Positions 9,497 through 19,154 of a DNA stretch of 27,544 bases are shown here, in pieces. The notes beneath the pieces are model-generated. The model was given only the letters and a program-made list of their open reading frames with translations, was not told the DNA's origin and searched no databases. Both the position numbers and the translations under genes were made by a program. Numbering within the stretch: position 1 is the stretch's first letter; each line of letters starts with the position of its first letter. The DNA is from Chondrus crispus. Lineage: Eukaryota > Rhodophyta > Florideophyceae > Gigartinales > Gigartinaceae. The DNA lies in contig NW_005179231.1 of NCBI RefSeq assembly GCF_000350225.1, positions 1 to 27,544 of the forward strand, given 5' to 3'.

Positions 9497-9981
9497 CGCT
9501 CGCGCTGCGTTTGGCGCTGCGCCGGTTCCTTCTTATCGACCACTACTTCTACTAGGTCGTCCTCTATTCAGTGGCTTTAGCCGCTAAACTCGAGCATTGA
9601 CATTTTCTCATCGAGGGAGGACTGCGCCGATAGTCAACAATAGTTGGCTGCAGGGGTACCCAAAACGGATCTTGTCACCATCACCCAAGGGTCTGGGTGG
9701 TGGAAGAGTGCTGAAATTGGCCCCCTCCGCGCGTAGGGGACGCGTCACCGTGGGTTGGAGTACTCTTCAAGTGGAAATATTGCGTGGAAACCTCAAGTGG
9801 AAACCTAGAAGACCTAAGCGGTTGCTTTACTGGATTAATCCTTCTCTTGCCGTCCGTTTAAGACACCTCATCGACTATCGCGCACAACGTCTTTTCGTTA
9901 TCTACATAAGCCTGCAATTTTGTCCCGCTCCTCTTACTGCTATTCATTCCTGTCCCCATCTAAGTATCACACGTGATAAAC
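9497..9981 (+). repeat. Right arm of central inverted repeat; leader/promoter of the methyltransferase gene
   Basis: Inverted copy of 8395-8890 ending directly at the ATG at 9982. Shared blocks include TTCTACTAGGTCGTCCTC, the TTTAGCCGCTAAACTCGA segment and GGACGCGTCACCGTGGGTTG. The near identity of the two arms, against the decay of the surrounding genes, points to recent duplication or gene conversion. No TATA box can be assigned with confidence. Confidence 0.85.
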
Positions 9982-12900
9982 ATGCCTACTCAAGCGAAAA
10001 CGTCTTCCTTCGGGAAGCGCCTCAAAGCCATACAGGTAGTGCGAGCAGCCGTAATCCAGCAAACTGGGAACGTGGTACCGAAACTTGGAGATATCGCGGA
10101 TTGGGTTGAGAATAACCTTGAGACCGATGCTGCAAAGAACTACTTACAATCTTTGGGAGCCGAAAATGTATCCGAGGCAGAGGTTCGCAAATCAAAAATG
10201 AATCAACGTCAAGTCGCACAAGTCTATGCAATCGTGCAGGCGCTTCTTGGTTGCGGGAGAGGCAATGATACTAGACCCTGGCAAATCTTCGAAATCATAA
10301 GCGACATTAACGGCGACAGCTTCAATGCTAGAGGTCTCCAGTGTACGTTTTTTAGCAACACGAGTTCCAAAAGGAATACTGTGAAAGAGCCACGATTCCT
10401 TACTTCGCCCGCAACTTCCTTCGAGGCAATGATGTTCCTAATGTATGTGGGAGTAGTTATGAACTGTCACACCAGGAAACAAGGATCACCATGTGCCAAG
10501 AGAAAGAAGGTATTGCAGACCTACAAGGTCAATAGGGAGACGTCACAGCGTATTGGCTTTGCTGTTCAGCAAGTTATTCGAGCATGAGATTGCAAGGCCA
10601 GATATATGGGATTCAAGAACTGCGAAGAAATGATATATCCTTACATCACCTTGACAAGTGACGACCGTGAGTTGTGCTTTACTGTGTTGAGTTCAGGCTT
10701 CGCCCACAAAAAACAGAAGGATACAATCACAGTCAACGCCGGGGCATTCTGTCCCCCTGATGAATGTTCCCCACAAGCATTTTGCGGCGTTCCAGTCGTG
10801 GATAATGCTCTCCGCGAGGCAGCAAAACTTGTTCTGAGTAATATCCGCTTCCTCGTGACATCGGATTACTTGTATGAAATGCCTTCCATGGCGAATTGGA
10901 TGGCTTTGGACAGGTTCAAGAAAGTTCAGGAAACGATCCCTCCCATCATCGATGGTTATCCGAACGAAATGGTCAATCACGTGAAGAATTCCCTCCCACA
11001 ACAAGACATAGAGATGGTTTCTTCTGTAAATTCCACTGAACAGGCGCGACAAGAAAACATCCTTGCAAGGAGCCTCGCAGTTGTGGCCAGGCGCAGGACT
11101 GCTTCTAAGTCCGTCTCACACACCGACTCTGTACAGGCGGTGCGGGAAAGTGAATCGGTGAGTAGTGCTCCAGACAGGTCAGAGTCCCGGGCAGGACGCT
11201 GGCCTGCACAATCACGGACTCTGTCAGTCACGCAGGAGTGTAAAGGTGAAGGCTGTGAGTGTCGAGAAGCTTTAAAGAATGTCTGCAGGGCAATGAACAA
11301 GTACGCAAGGACGTATAGCTGTACATTCCCAGAGCTATCGCAGGAGGATATCTCATCATGTTCCGAACAAATATTGGAAGGAGTACAGCTGGTGCTTTGT
11401 GACCCACCTTACAACTACCAAAGAGAGAACAATCTTCCGAATTCAACCCATGAAAACCTCAGCAAAAGTGAACATGACTGATTGTGTTCGTGAGATCAGT
11501 CAGATGCTCCGTGAGGGTGGACATGCGTTTGTGTTCTGCTCTGCATTGCAATTCAAACTCTGGTATGACGCCTTCGCATCGTGTACAGTTGCAGTCAGTT
11601 CTGATAATGAAGATGAACAAGATCAGGAAGAATCAAATCAAGGCGATGAGGAAGGGCGGTCAGGAACCGAAGACCCCCTAGAAGTGAATCTCCCTGCGGA
11701 GCGTCTCCGAATTTTCAGTGTGGATCCCTCACCAGTGCTTATAGACAGCATGCCGGGTCATTATTACACGAATGCTGCCATCAAAACGACGGCTTTCAGA
11801 CGAATTTTCGAGATGGCTGTACATGTCACTAAGAAAGGACTCAATTGGAAGGACGCTTCCGCCCTGGTCAACTACGATAACTTCAACTTCGTCTCTTCCC
11901 GCCATCCGGCTTGGACTAACATAATCGACAACGTTCCGAGACTAGAAGAGGGAGAGAGGCTTAAGCACCCCGACGCCCCGAAGTCAAAGTTCGTCCCGTT
12001 GCGACCGGAGCAGAAACCTCTACGTCTTCTCATGGAAATCATTTCTCGCTTGACTCAACCGGGTGATTACGTTGTTGATATGTTCAGTGGAACCTTTTCA
12101 ACTGGAGTGGCTTGTCTTTCGCTCAAAAAGCATCGGAGATTTGTGGGGTGTGAACGGGACCCAGCTGCCTGGCTTGCTGCGACAGAAAACTTGGAGCTGG
12201 TCTTTGCTCAGAGTGTTCTGAACCCATCTTCCGACATCAACATACCACAGTTGGAATCCGCAGCAGAGCTATTATTGGCGCATAATCCGGCGTTTACAAG
12301 GGCCGCTGAAAAGGGCTCAGATTGGAAGCCTGCAAGAGGATGTCCTTACTTTCAACAAGTTCCGGAGCACATTTTGAAGTTCCTAGCCACTAAGTTACAA
12401 GCACTAAATATGGTGCAAGAGTGCAAAGAAAAGCCTTTATCAGAGTGGGCGAGAGAATATATCGGAGGCACTCAAACAGTTCACTGCGAATATATCATTT
12501 TATATGAGAGTATGGTTCTCGGTTTCATTGAGGCTCCTTCAAAGCACTGGAATGATGGCTCTCTTGGTGTTTTTACGACCAGAACTGTTCGGAGGGGAGA
12601 GGTTATATGCCCTGTTTATGGAACAATCGTTTATAGGGACTTAACAAAACAAAGTCAGTCTGCAAAACAATACGGTGCAAACGGTGTACTTGGGTGTACA
12701 CCTGAAAGGTTCTGCAACTGTTCATATCCGATTGAAGTGAGCAAGAGTTTTCGGGGCGTGAGAGAGGTTTACATTGTTCCTGCACAGTTCGGCGTCGCAA
12801 GAAGGATCAGACTGGCTACGGGGACTAGAGAGGTGGAGGGACACGGACTTCGGAAGGCGGGGACACCGAATGTGTCCCTTTGCTACAAGCCGACAAAGGT

Positions 12901-12994
12901 AGCTGACCTGAATTTTGTTTGCGGCCATGATACAGTTTTATATGTCGCAACCACGGATAAAGAGGCCGGCGCAGAACTTCTAGTCAGCGTATAG
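9982..12994 (+). pseudogene. Beta-class amino-DNA-methyltransferase fused to a SET domain, broken by one stop and one frameshift
   Basis: The ATG at 9982 opens a frame that meets TGA at 10585-10587, continues in the same frame to 11481, then continues in the +1 frame (overlap 11399-11481) to 12994, about 1004 codons in all. The order of motifs is beta-class (N6-adenine/N4-cytosine): catalytic DPPYN at 11401-11415, a helix and strand ending GGHAFVFCS, then the SAM loop YVVDMFSGTFSTG near 12068-12106 followed by FVGCERDP. The C-terminus (about 12553-12990) looks like a SET domain: GSLGVFTTRTVRRGEVICPVYG, a GTPN-V element where SET has N-H-x-C-x-P-N, and AGAELLVSV at the very end. The NHxC and final Tyr are not recognisable, so histone methylation activity is doubtful. 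The N-terminal 450 codons are unknown. A Cys pair cluster (CKGEGCEC) precedes DPPY. The breaks may be mutations, sequencing errors or recoding. Confidence 0.72.
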
Positions 12995-13102
12995 AATTAT
13001 TCCGAGTTGTGTGGTAGTGCTAAAAGCTGTTGAATAATGACCAGAGTTTTTGTTCCGCACATATACTTATGCTCGACGTGGCTGATACCCTTCCTTTCGC
13101 CC

Positions 13103-14334
13103 CTACACCTGATAAATTCCACCGTCTGGGAGACTCCTGTGTTGTACTGCTGAGTTTGATGTGGATATGAGACACATATGATCGTCGCTTTCTTCGCTCT
13201 CCTGTTCGCAGTAGTGCATAACTAATGCGTTTCGAACGTAGCTTTCAAGCTCAACCAGCGCTCTTCTTTCGTTTCGTTGTTTTATTAACACGCGGTATCC
13301 ATCTTCCTCTGCTTCGCACTCCTTCACTGCCAAATATCGTATTGTTTCCTGACTTTCTTTCCCACGAGCGTCCAGAATCTGGACTTGAAATACGGCTATC
13401 ACCATCCAGAACCTTCTATCTTGATCATGCTCAGAATCTTTGTTCTCATGAAGGGTGAATGTGAGATCAGGATCCGCCGTCGAAACTACACAAGCCTGCA
13501 GGGCTTGAATCACGCTACCATAGGATATAGTTGCCAGAACGGATTTTTGGTCCCTCTTTTGCCCGTCTGTTACTTTGCACCACTTCGCAGTTCCATATGT
13601 ATGTACAGTTACGGAATTTCTATGCCTCGCCCGGCCACTTCTAAGACATATCTTGTGTTTCCATAAATGCTCTAAAAGCTCCCTTGCTTTCAACAGAAAT
13701 GCAAGGTCAGATGATTGGAACATTTCTGAATATTGACCTCCGTCCGCAGTGTTTCCTAGGTTCATAATTCTTGACTTCTCTACGCGCCAGTCCTTCCTAC
13801 TGAGAGACGATGATAAAAGTCCTTTCCGATGGAATCGAAGGTTCTGCAGAACAGGAGTTGGGAAGCAGTCCTGAAGCTTTTGTAGTAATCTTCCGGCATC
13901 CTGCAGCCCAGAACTGTCGTAGCCCAAGAGATTCAAAACCGACTTCGCTGACTCAAAGCTCCATCCGTTCTCACTGGTGCCAATGCCTTCAGTCTCAATT
14001 GCCAGACGAGTCTTCCAGTCGTTGGCAAGACGATGTTCCATAGCCTGTAATTGTGAGTTTTTCATATTGGATTGAGCCACCCCTCTCTTCAATGGCTGAT
14101 GAGCGCTTTCAAACAATAATTCTTGTATGTGTCTTACGCTACCGAACAGTGGCAATGTATGTGTGAAGAACTCCAACAGTCTGTGAAGGTTTGGTTTGTC
14201 CAAATGAGTGGAGGCAAAGCTGTTTGTGCGACACAGCTTATCTACTCGAGATAGGTAACGAAGTGCCATATTCCAAATCTCCAGGAGTCTTTTGGTTCGT
14301 CCTTCTTCATTGTGTGTGTCTATTGACCTCTTAC
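13103..14334 (-). pseudogene. TNP2/CACTA-like transposase, C-terminal segment
   Basis: Severed from its N-terminal part (15006-17545) by the MITE at 14335-15005. The reading frame resumes at GTAAG AGG, giving KRSIDTHNEEGRTKRLLEIW. The segment includes HRLLEFFTHTLPLFGSVRHIQELLFESAHQPLKRG, which parallels the TNP2 region where a conserved His-Leu stretch is followed by the third acidic residue (Glu of FESAH) and a Lys-rich turn. Downstream lies a long variable C-terminal domain ending at TAG 13105-13103. It is convergent with the methyltransferase-SET gene, whose stop is 108 bp away. The frame here has no further stops. Confidence 0.65.
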
Positions 14335-15005
14335 TGTAGCATAAACACCCCCAACGGGGAGGGGTGTATGCACAGCTCGACGTAGACCCCGTCCGAACGG
14401 GAAGACGGGGGTGAAGCGGGACACCAGCTAACGGCACCGGGCAGCAGGCCCGCGTAGCGTGGTAGAGCGGGAACGGGGAGGACGCCGGTACGCGCGAGCG
14501 GTTCGACGCCTCGACGCCCCGGCGCGGTACTGGGTAACGATCCAGTACCGACGGGCGGAGGCGGAGCCCACTCGTGGGCGTACCGCGCGCGTCCTCAACC
14601 CGCGCTCGGTGCCGCTCTAAGGTAGTTAGCGAACGCTACCTTAGAATAAGCGGGAAGTCGGACCTTGACGGTCGGTGGGTGACAAGTCCGTGCTTGTCCT
14701 ACTCCACTGCCGCCGGTCCGCTCCATATTTAATGTACATAATAACCTATCATAATAGTACAGTACCGATGTACTGTAGCGACGTACTGTAGCGGTTGGTC
14801 GACACTGTAATACTGTCAGCCATCGGGGCTGACAGTACACGTGTGTATGCGCGCTCTTCGGTCCCGCGCGTACACGTGTACACGTGCGCCCCCTGTACTT
14901 GGGGTTACACGTGGTGGTACTGTAGAGCATCGAGCTCTACAGTAACCGATCCGATTCTGAGTTGATCTAATCTAAAATAAAGCCCCAGGGGGGGGTTATA
15001 CTACA
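14335..15005 (+). mobile_element. 671-bp MITE with 5-bp target duplication, copy 1
   Basis: The ends are TGTAGCATAA at 14335 and TTATACTACA at 14996-15005 (10-bp terminal inverted repeats, one mismatch), flanked by the direct repeat CTTAC at 14330-14334 and 15006-15010. The interior is GC-rich, has no coding capacity, and is packed with short hairpins, for example GTACTGGGTAACGATCCAGTAC-type, CTAAGGTAG...CTACCTTAG and GTAGAGC...GCTCTAC. It interrupts the transposase gene; deleting the MITE plus one CTTAC joins the two halves in frame. I could not assign a superfamily from a 5-bp duplication and TGTAG ends. Confidence 0.88.
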
Positions 15006-16518
15006 CTTACCATCTATTCTTGATTCCGGAAAGTACTGCGCCCTGCTCACGAGAGAGATAAACAGGTCGAGGAAGTTGAGAGCTTCATCGATAGTAGCAC
15101 AGTTTCCGCTCACTCCCTCGCCAGTGATTTTGTGCACGTACCAAGTACACTTCATCGCTCGTGGTGCTACCAAGAGCAGGCAGTACATAGACGATATCGT
15201 CATTGAATGTAGCACATGCTTGTCATGGTTGATTAGGCTCTCCTGATATACGAGATGTCTATCCTTCAAAGCCACTTTGGCAATCGCCTCAGCATCTCTG
15301 CGTACATCTTTTGGTAGCAATGTTATACAGAGATTCATGATGTTGCGACCAATCCCGAGGAAAAGATGATCGGGAGCCACAACGCATGAGCGATACAAAT
15401 CGAAAACAGAAGGAACAACCGGTTTCCTACTGCCAAGTACACGAGGTACACGAGCGCGAACGTGTTGTAGTTTTGCAGAGAGTTGATGAAATGCCTGCAA
15501 ACTTGTCTCAAACGTATCTGCGTCATCCATTCCGAGGGCTTTCAACTCTTGCCTGGATAACTTGGATCTCCTCAATGCAGTAGCCCGGTTCTCATCTCTC
15601 GCGAAAGATGGATGGTCGGAATGGATGCGAGTTGTGTAACAATACTTGCTTCCTTGAAATCCAGACTTGTCGTACCTTCCATAGCTGCATAAGTGACATG
15701 GAACATTGGAGCACTGCCCTAGTACGTCCAAAGTGTGGGAGACTGCAGGATAGTCCCCGACGTACCCGACGACATCGAGAAAAAGAACAACCTTCTCTCC
15801 TTCTGCGGTAGTCATCTCAAATCCCTTTTCTGTCCCCTCAATGATATCATCAATAACTGCCGCCAGTGCCTCGTTTGTAGATACTCCTGGAGGAGTTAAC
15901 CGGATGGGTCTGATGGCTCCGGCTCCGTTGCGGTTCTCCGGAGCCATACCTATTGGCAGCATGTATACACCACCCATGCTTCCCTTCTTTCGAATGTACG
16001 GCGTAAATCCATCAGAGTACAGAAACATTCTGTACACAACGTCTGCTTCCATCTTCAAGACGTCCACTGCTCTCCGCATCGACGCGATGGCCCTTGTCCA
16101 TCGGATTATCATCCGCAGATACTCGTTTCACTACGATTTTGTCAAACATCTGGTTGTAAACCCCCCTATTCGTGCCAGTGAGATTCGAAACATTTCTTTC
16201 AGAAGATACAACCAAGCTGGTGACGTAGTCGTCATCACAGTTATGTCTTCTCCACATCCTATACACAGGGAAGGGTGTTCGCGTGGGTTCTTCCGAATCT
16301 TCGGCATCTGGCTGTCCTGGAAGTGCAAGTTCGACGACCATGTCACTGGGAAGGAATGCCCGAGATTCTGGTCTCTTCATCTTCATCCTTTTGGTATGCT
16401 TTGAATTGGACTGCTCCTGCGGTTCTGTCCAGTTCGGATCATCGTAAACAAAGAAGGAAGAAACAACTGCATCAAAGCTCATGTTTGTTGAGGACGTTAC
16501 TGCAAACTGGGCTTGCAT
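15006..16518 (-). pseudogene. TNP2/CACTA-like transposase, DDE core segment
   Basis: Two overlapping frames cover this part: 16518-16012 (starting MQAQFAVTSS) and 16112 down to the MITE. The junction, a +1 shift, lies within their overlap at 16112-16012. Core motifs: FLYSDGFTPY (first Asp, as in TNP2 SDGFNPF), FLDVVGYVGDYPAVSH (second Asp, as in TNP2 NDFPA), and CSNVPCHLCSYGR, matching the Cys pair of TNP2. The third acidic residue lies beyond the MITE. It mobilises DNA by DDE chemistry in the CACTA superfamily. The upstream acidic/proline segment (PESRAFLP...DAEDSEEPTR) is a linker. Confidence 0.7.
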
Positions 16519-17545
16519 CAATCTGCCCTTACCGCGTCACTTGTTTCGAACGTGATGTTAAGAAGGAGCCCTTTTCGAAGTTGCACCGTCAAACCATCTT
16601 CGGTTGGAATCCGATAAACAGATAGACTCCCAGCCCTATCCTGTATTATTGGAGTGTCCTCAATATCCAAGAACCTTGGTACCTCGCTTGACGGATCCAT
16701 ATCATGCCGTCTTCCTTGCACCATCTCCCGCAATCTTGCTGTCGAAAAGTCAAGTTTGGCCCAGTCACTAGGCCTTACAATCATGGTAGGAGCGCTGTCC
16801 TGTGAGGAATACTTTCCAACGCCAGCCTTCGACCCAGACTTCGAGAATTCCACAGTAAACATTTCTACACGACAAGGAACGAAGAAGTTGGATTTCACAA
16901 ATGGACGAACACGTCTCTTCAGAGTAGATGTACTTGGCAGTTTGAGAGTGAGCTGCCTTTCAATCGGTCTCCAGTTCCTAAAGTTAGCAAGTGTCTGATA
17001 CGCAGTCTCGCTGAGACGTGTGCTCCCAGTTGCTGTTATCAGTGATGCAATATTTGTCCAGGTCAATCGAATTCCACCAGAAGCACCGTCGAACATGCTG
17101 TCTATCAGCTCTTCGCACCCTTCAGCTTCGTAGACAACGTCCTGCTCAACGCTCAATCCAATGTCTAATCCAGAAATTCGTTCGCTTTCTTCACAACGGA
17201 GCGTGTCATTTCGTTCGGAGTGAGGACTTATTGGAAGTGCCTCCACGACGTCATGCATCACGCCTTGTTTTCTTGGAGGTCGCTTAAAAGCCCTTCTTTC
17301 AAAAGGGAAGCATAAGATTCTGATTGACGGTCTAGTAACTTGAATCCATCCCCTGGACGTTTTGCTGGCTTTGTAGACAGTTGCCTACATGGCCTTGCTC
17401 TTTTTCGATGTCTTTCAAGCTGAGGTTCAGAAGAAGATGGTGCGTGCCCATCCGAAGTAGTCCCTTGTGATGCAACATCTTCGGAACGCTTCGCATAAGG
17501 TCCGCGTTTTTTAAGAACCCAACGCCTCTTGCTTTAACGCCCCAT
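16518..17545 (-). pseudogene. TNP2/CACTA-like transposase, N-terminal segment
   Basis: A plausible ATG at 17545-17543 is followed by TAA at codon 4 (17536-17534), then an open frame with basic, NLS-like content (KRRWVLKKRG, HRKRARPCR) to TGA at 17260-17258. A second frame starts at the overlapping ATG 17258 (TGATG) and runs to TGA 16520-16518, where a second TGATG leads into the next segment. The sequence is a helical, Ser/Thr-rich region without a recognised DNA-binding domain. Alternatives to multiple mutations are very short introns (candidates of 35 nt at 17261 and 26 nt at about 16532 have GT...AG ends and the right length modulo 3) or coupled translation. Confidence 0.55.
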
Positions 17546-17932
17546 CTGTGACGGTTTCGACCAGGTTTGCCACTGGAAGTGGGGCTGCAGTAAAGTTTGG
17601 CATGGACCTCGGCATTAACAAGACTTCAGCAAGCTTACTGCTCTACAGACGAAAGAAGGTCTTTTATTACATTTGGCGATGCATACGGTTGTACCGTTAA
17701 TATTAAAGCTTGGTTCAATGAATAGAAACGGTAAGAATGAGATGCTCCTACTCGCATTCTGATGTGATACCGCACGAAAAAAGCTCAATGGATGGCTGTC
17801 ATTAAGGGCAACCATGCCATACCGAATTCGGTAATTTCAAATTGAGATTTCAGAACCTATATTCTGCTATTGACACGTGCCCATGAAAATGTAACTGATT
17901 TTCACTCAGATGCCCTGCTCGAACTCAGAAAA

Positions 17933-17962
17933 GGCAGTAGTTTGATATATCAAACTACCGCC
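17933..17962. repeat. 30-bp near-perfect palindrome
   Basis: The inner 22 bp (17937-17958) are a perfect palindrome centred on GATATATC; the flanking GGC/GCC extends it to 30 bp with one mismatched pair. It could be a binding site for a dimeric protein, or an excision footprint or foldback remnant. Confidence 0.8.
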
Positions 17963-18020
17963 TACTGCATATATAGTTCCAGGGCCAGATCCAACTCTCT
18001 GCACGCCCCTCGTCCGCAGT

Positions 18021-18296
18021 CCTGACCCACCACAAATCTTCTTTTCTGGCAGTTTCATTTCCGCGAGTTTCGTGTTCGGTTGAAATCTTATGCACAGTAA
18101 GTGACGCCACTTCTGCCACAATCCTGACCCACCGCGAATCCTCTTTTCTGGCAGTTTCATTTCCGCGAGTTGCGTGTTCGGTTGAAATCTCATGCACAGT
18201 AAGTGACGCCACTTCTGCCACAATCCTGACCCACCGCCAATCCTCTTTTCTGACAGTTTCATTTCCGCGAGTTGCGTGTTCGGTTGAAATCTCATG
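18021..18296. repeat. 102-bp tandem repeat, 2.7 copies
   Basis: Units begin CCTGACCCACC at 18021, 18123 and 18225; the third ends at about 18296. The last two units are nearly identical. Each full unit includes GGCAGTTTCATTTCCGCGAG and CACAGTAAGTGACGCCAC. Because 102 is a multiple of three, the minus strand is open in two frames through the array. This is a consequence of the repeat and not evidence for a protein. Confidence 0.9.
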
Positions 18297-19154
18297 TGGA
18301 GACACGAGTGCGCTGCACACGTTGGGTAAGTGAGCGCTTTCTCTAGGCAATACCGTTTTGCGATTAGCTACAAAGCTTTAACGTACGTTCGCACATTCTC
18401 TAACACATTCAAAGGGTCGAAGGACTGTTCTGACCAATCCTCACAGCGTTCCTTGTCTCACTGCAGGTCAACCCGCCCATCGTCTAACTCAGGATCAAGT
18501 AAGCCATCAGTACATGTACTGTGACCGTACCTGACCTCTCCTGTTATGTTTCTTGGCGTTGATTATTGTATTTAACGGAAGCGCAATGAACCACTGCCGC
18601 GGTATTTCGGTATTTGGACGGGGTAGATGTAGTGTATGTAGCCGTAACAATACTCTTTGGTTGCTACAAATAAATGTGATGTGAACGCCGCTAGAACTGC
18701 TATCGGTTTCATCCTTCGGGATGGGACCGTTTCTGGACCAGCGGGGTGACATCACCTTTGCAAGAAAGGCACTGGACTAACATTTCATTGACTGAGAGTA
18801 GGTCGCGGCATTACGTCTAGTGCTGCATTGGGGCTGCGAATGGACACATGTTGTCATTGCCCTGGAGCAGCAAAACATAGTCGTCGGTGGCTGCGCAGAT
18901 GCAGCGGTGATCACCGTCTCATCATTACCTCAATGTAACAAAGTTTGGCCCTGCAAGACCTACTCCGTGTGCAGCTCCAGCCAACCATCTACCGCCACGG
19001 GCCAGGTAGAGCCGCTGTGCCATAACTATGCTGCTTTCTAGCCAATGGCGTCATTGGTAAAAAATGTGCAAAATCGCGACATGAAATCAGCAAGCGTTGC
19101 TACATTTATGACACATTTTTTGCTGGCCCGGACCAAAATATTTGCGCAAATTTT

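Larger units (their letters stand above)
17546..19154. other. Gene-free stretch between transposase genes
   Basis: About 1.6 kb. It should contain the 5' flank of the TNP2-like gene and the 3' flank of the MULE. It carries a long palindrome (17933-17962), the 102-bp minisatellite (18021-18296), and small palindromes such as ACCGAATTCGGT near 17821 and AGTACATGTACT near 18509. The remainder, 18300-19154, shows nothing I can assign. Confidence 0.5.

Noticed and set aside
8395..9981. The central inverted repeat as an inserted transposon with TIRs
   Set aside because: Homology runs to the start codons on both sides with no direct target duplication, and the arms are the natural leaders of the flanking genes.
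9597..10109. Open frame in the right arm (and its twin at 8259-8717) as a conserved small protein
   Set aside because: The twins are similar only because the DNA arms are almost identical; the frame runs out of the leader into the start of the real genes and has no recognisable domain.
17906..18350. Repeat proteins on the minus strand
   Set aside because: Two frames stay open because the tandem period of 102 bp is divisible by three; no start context or domain.
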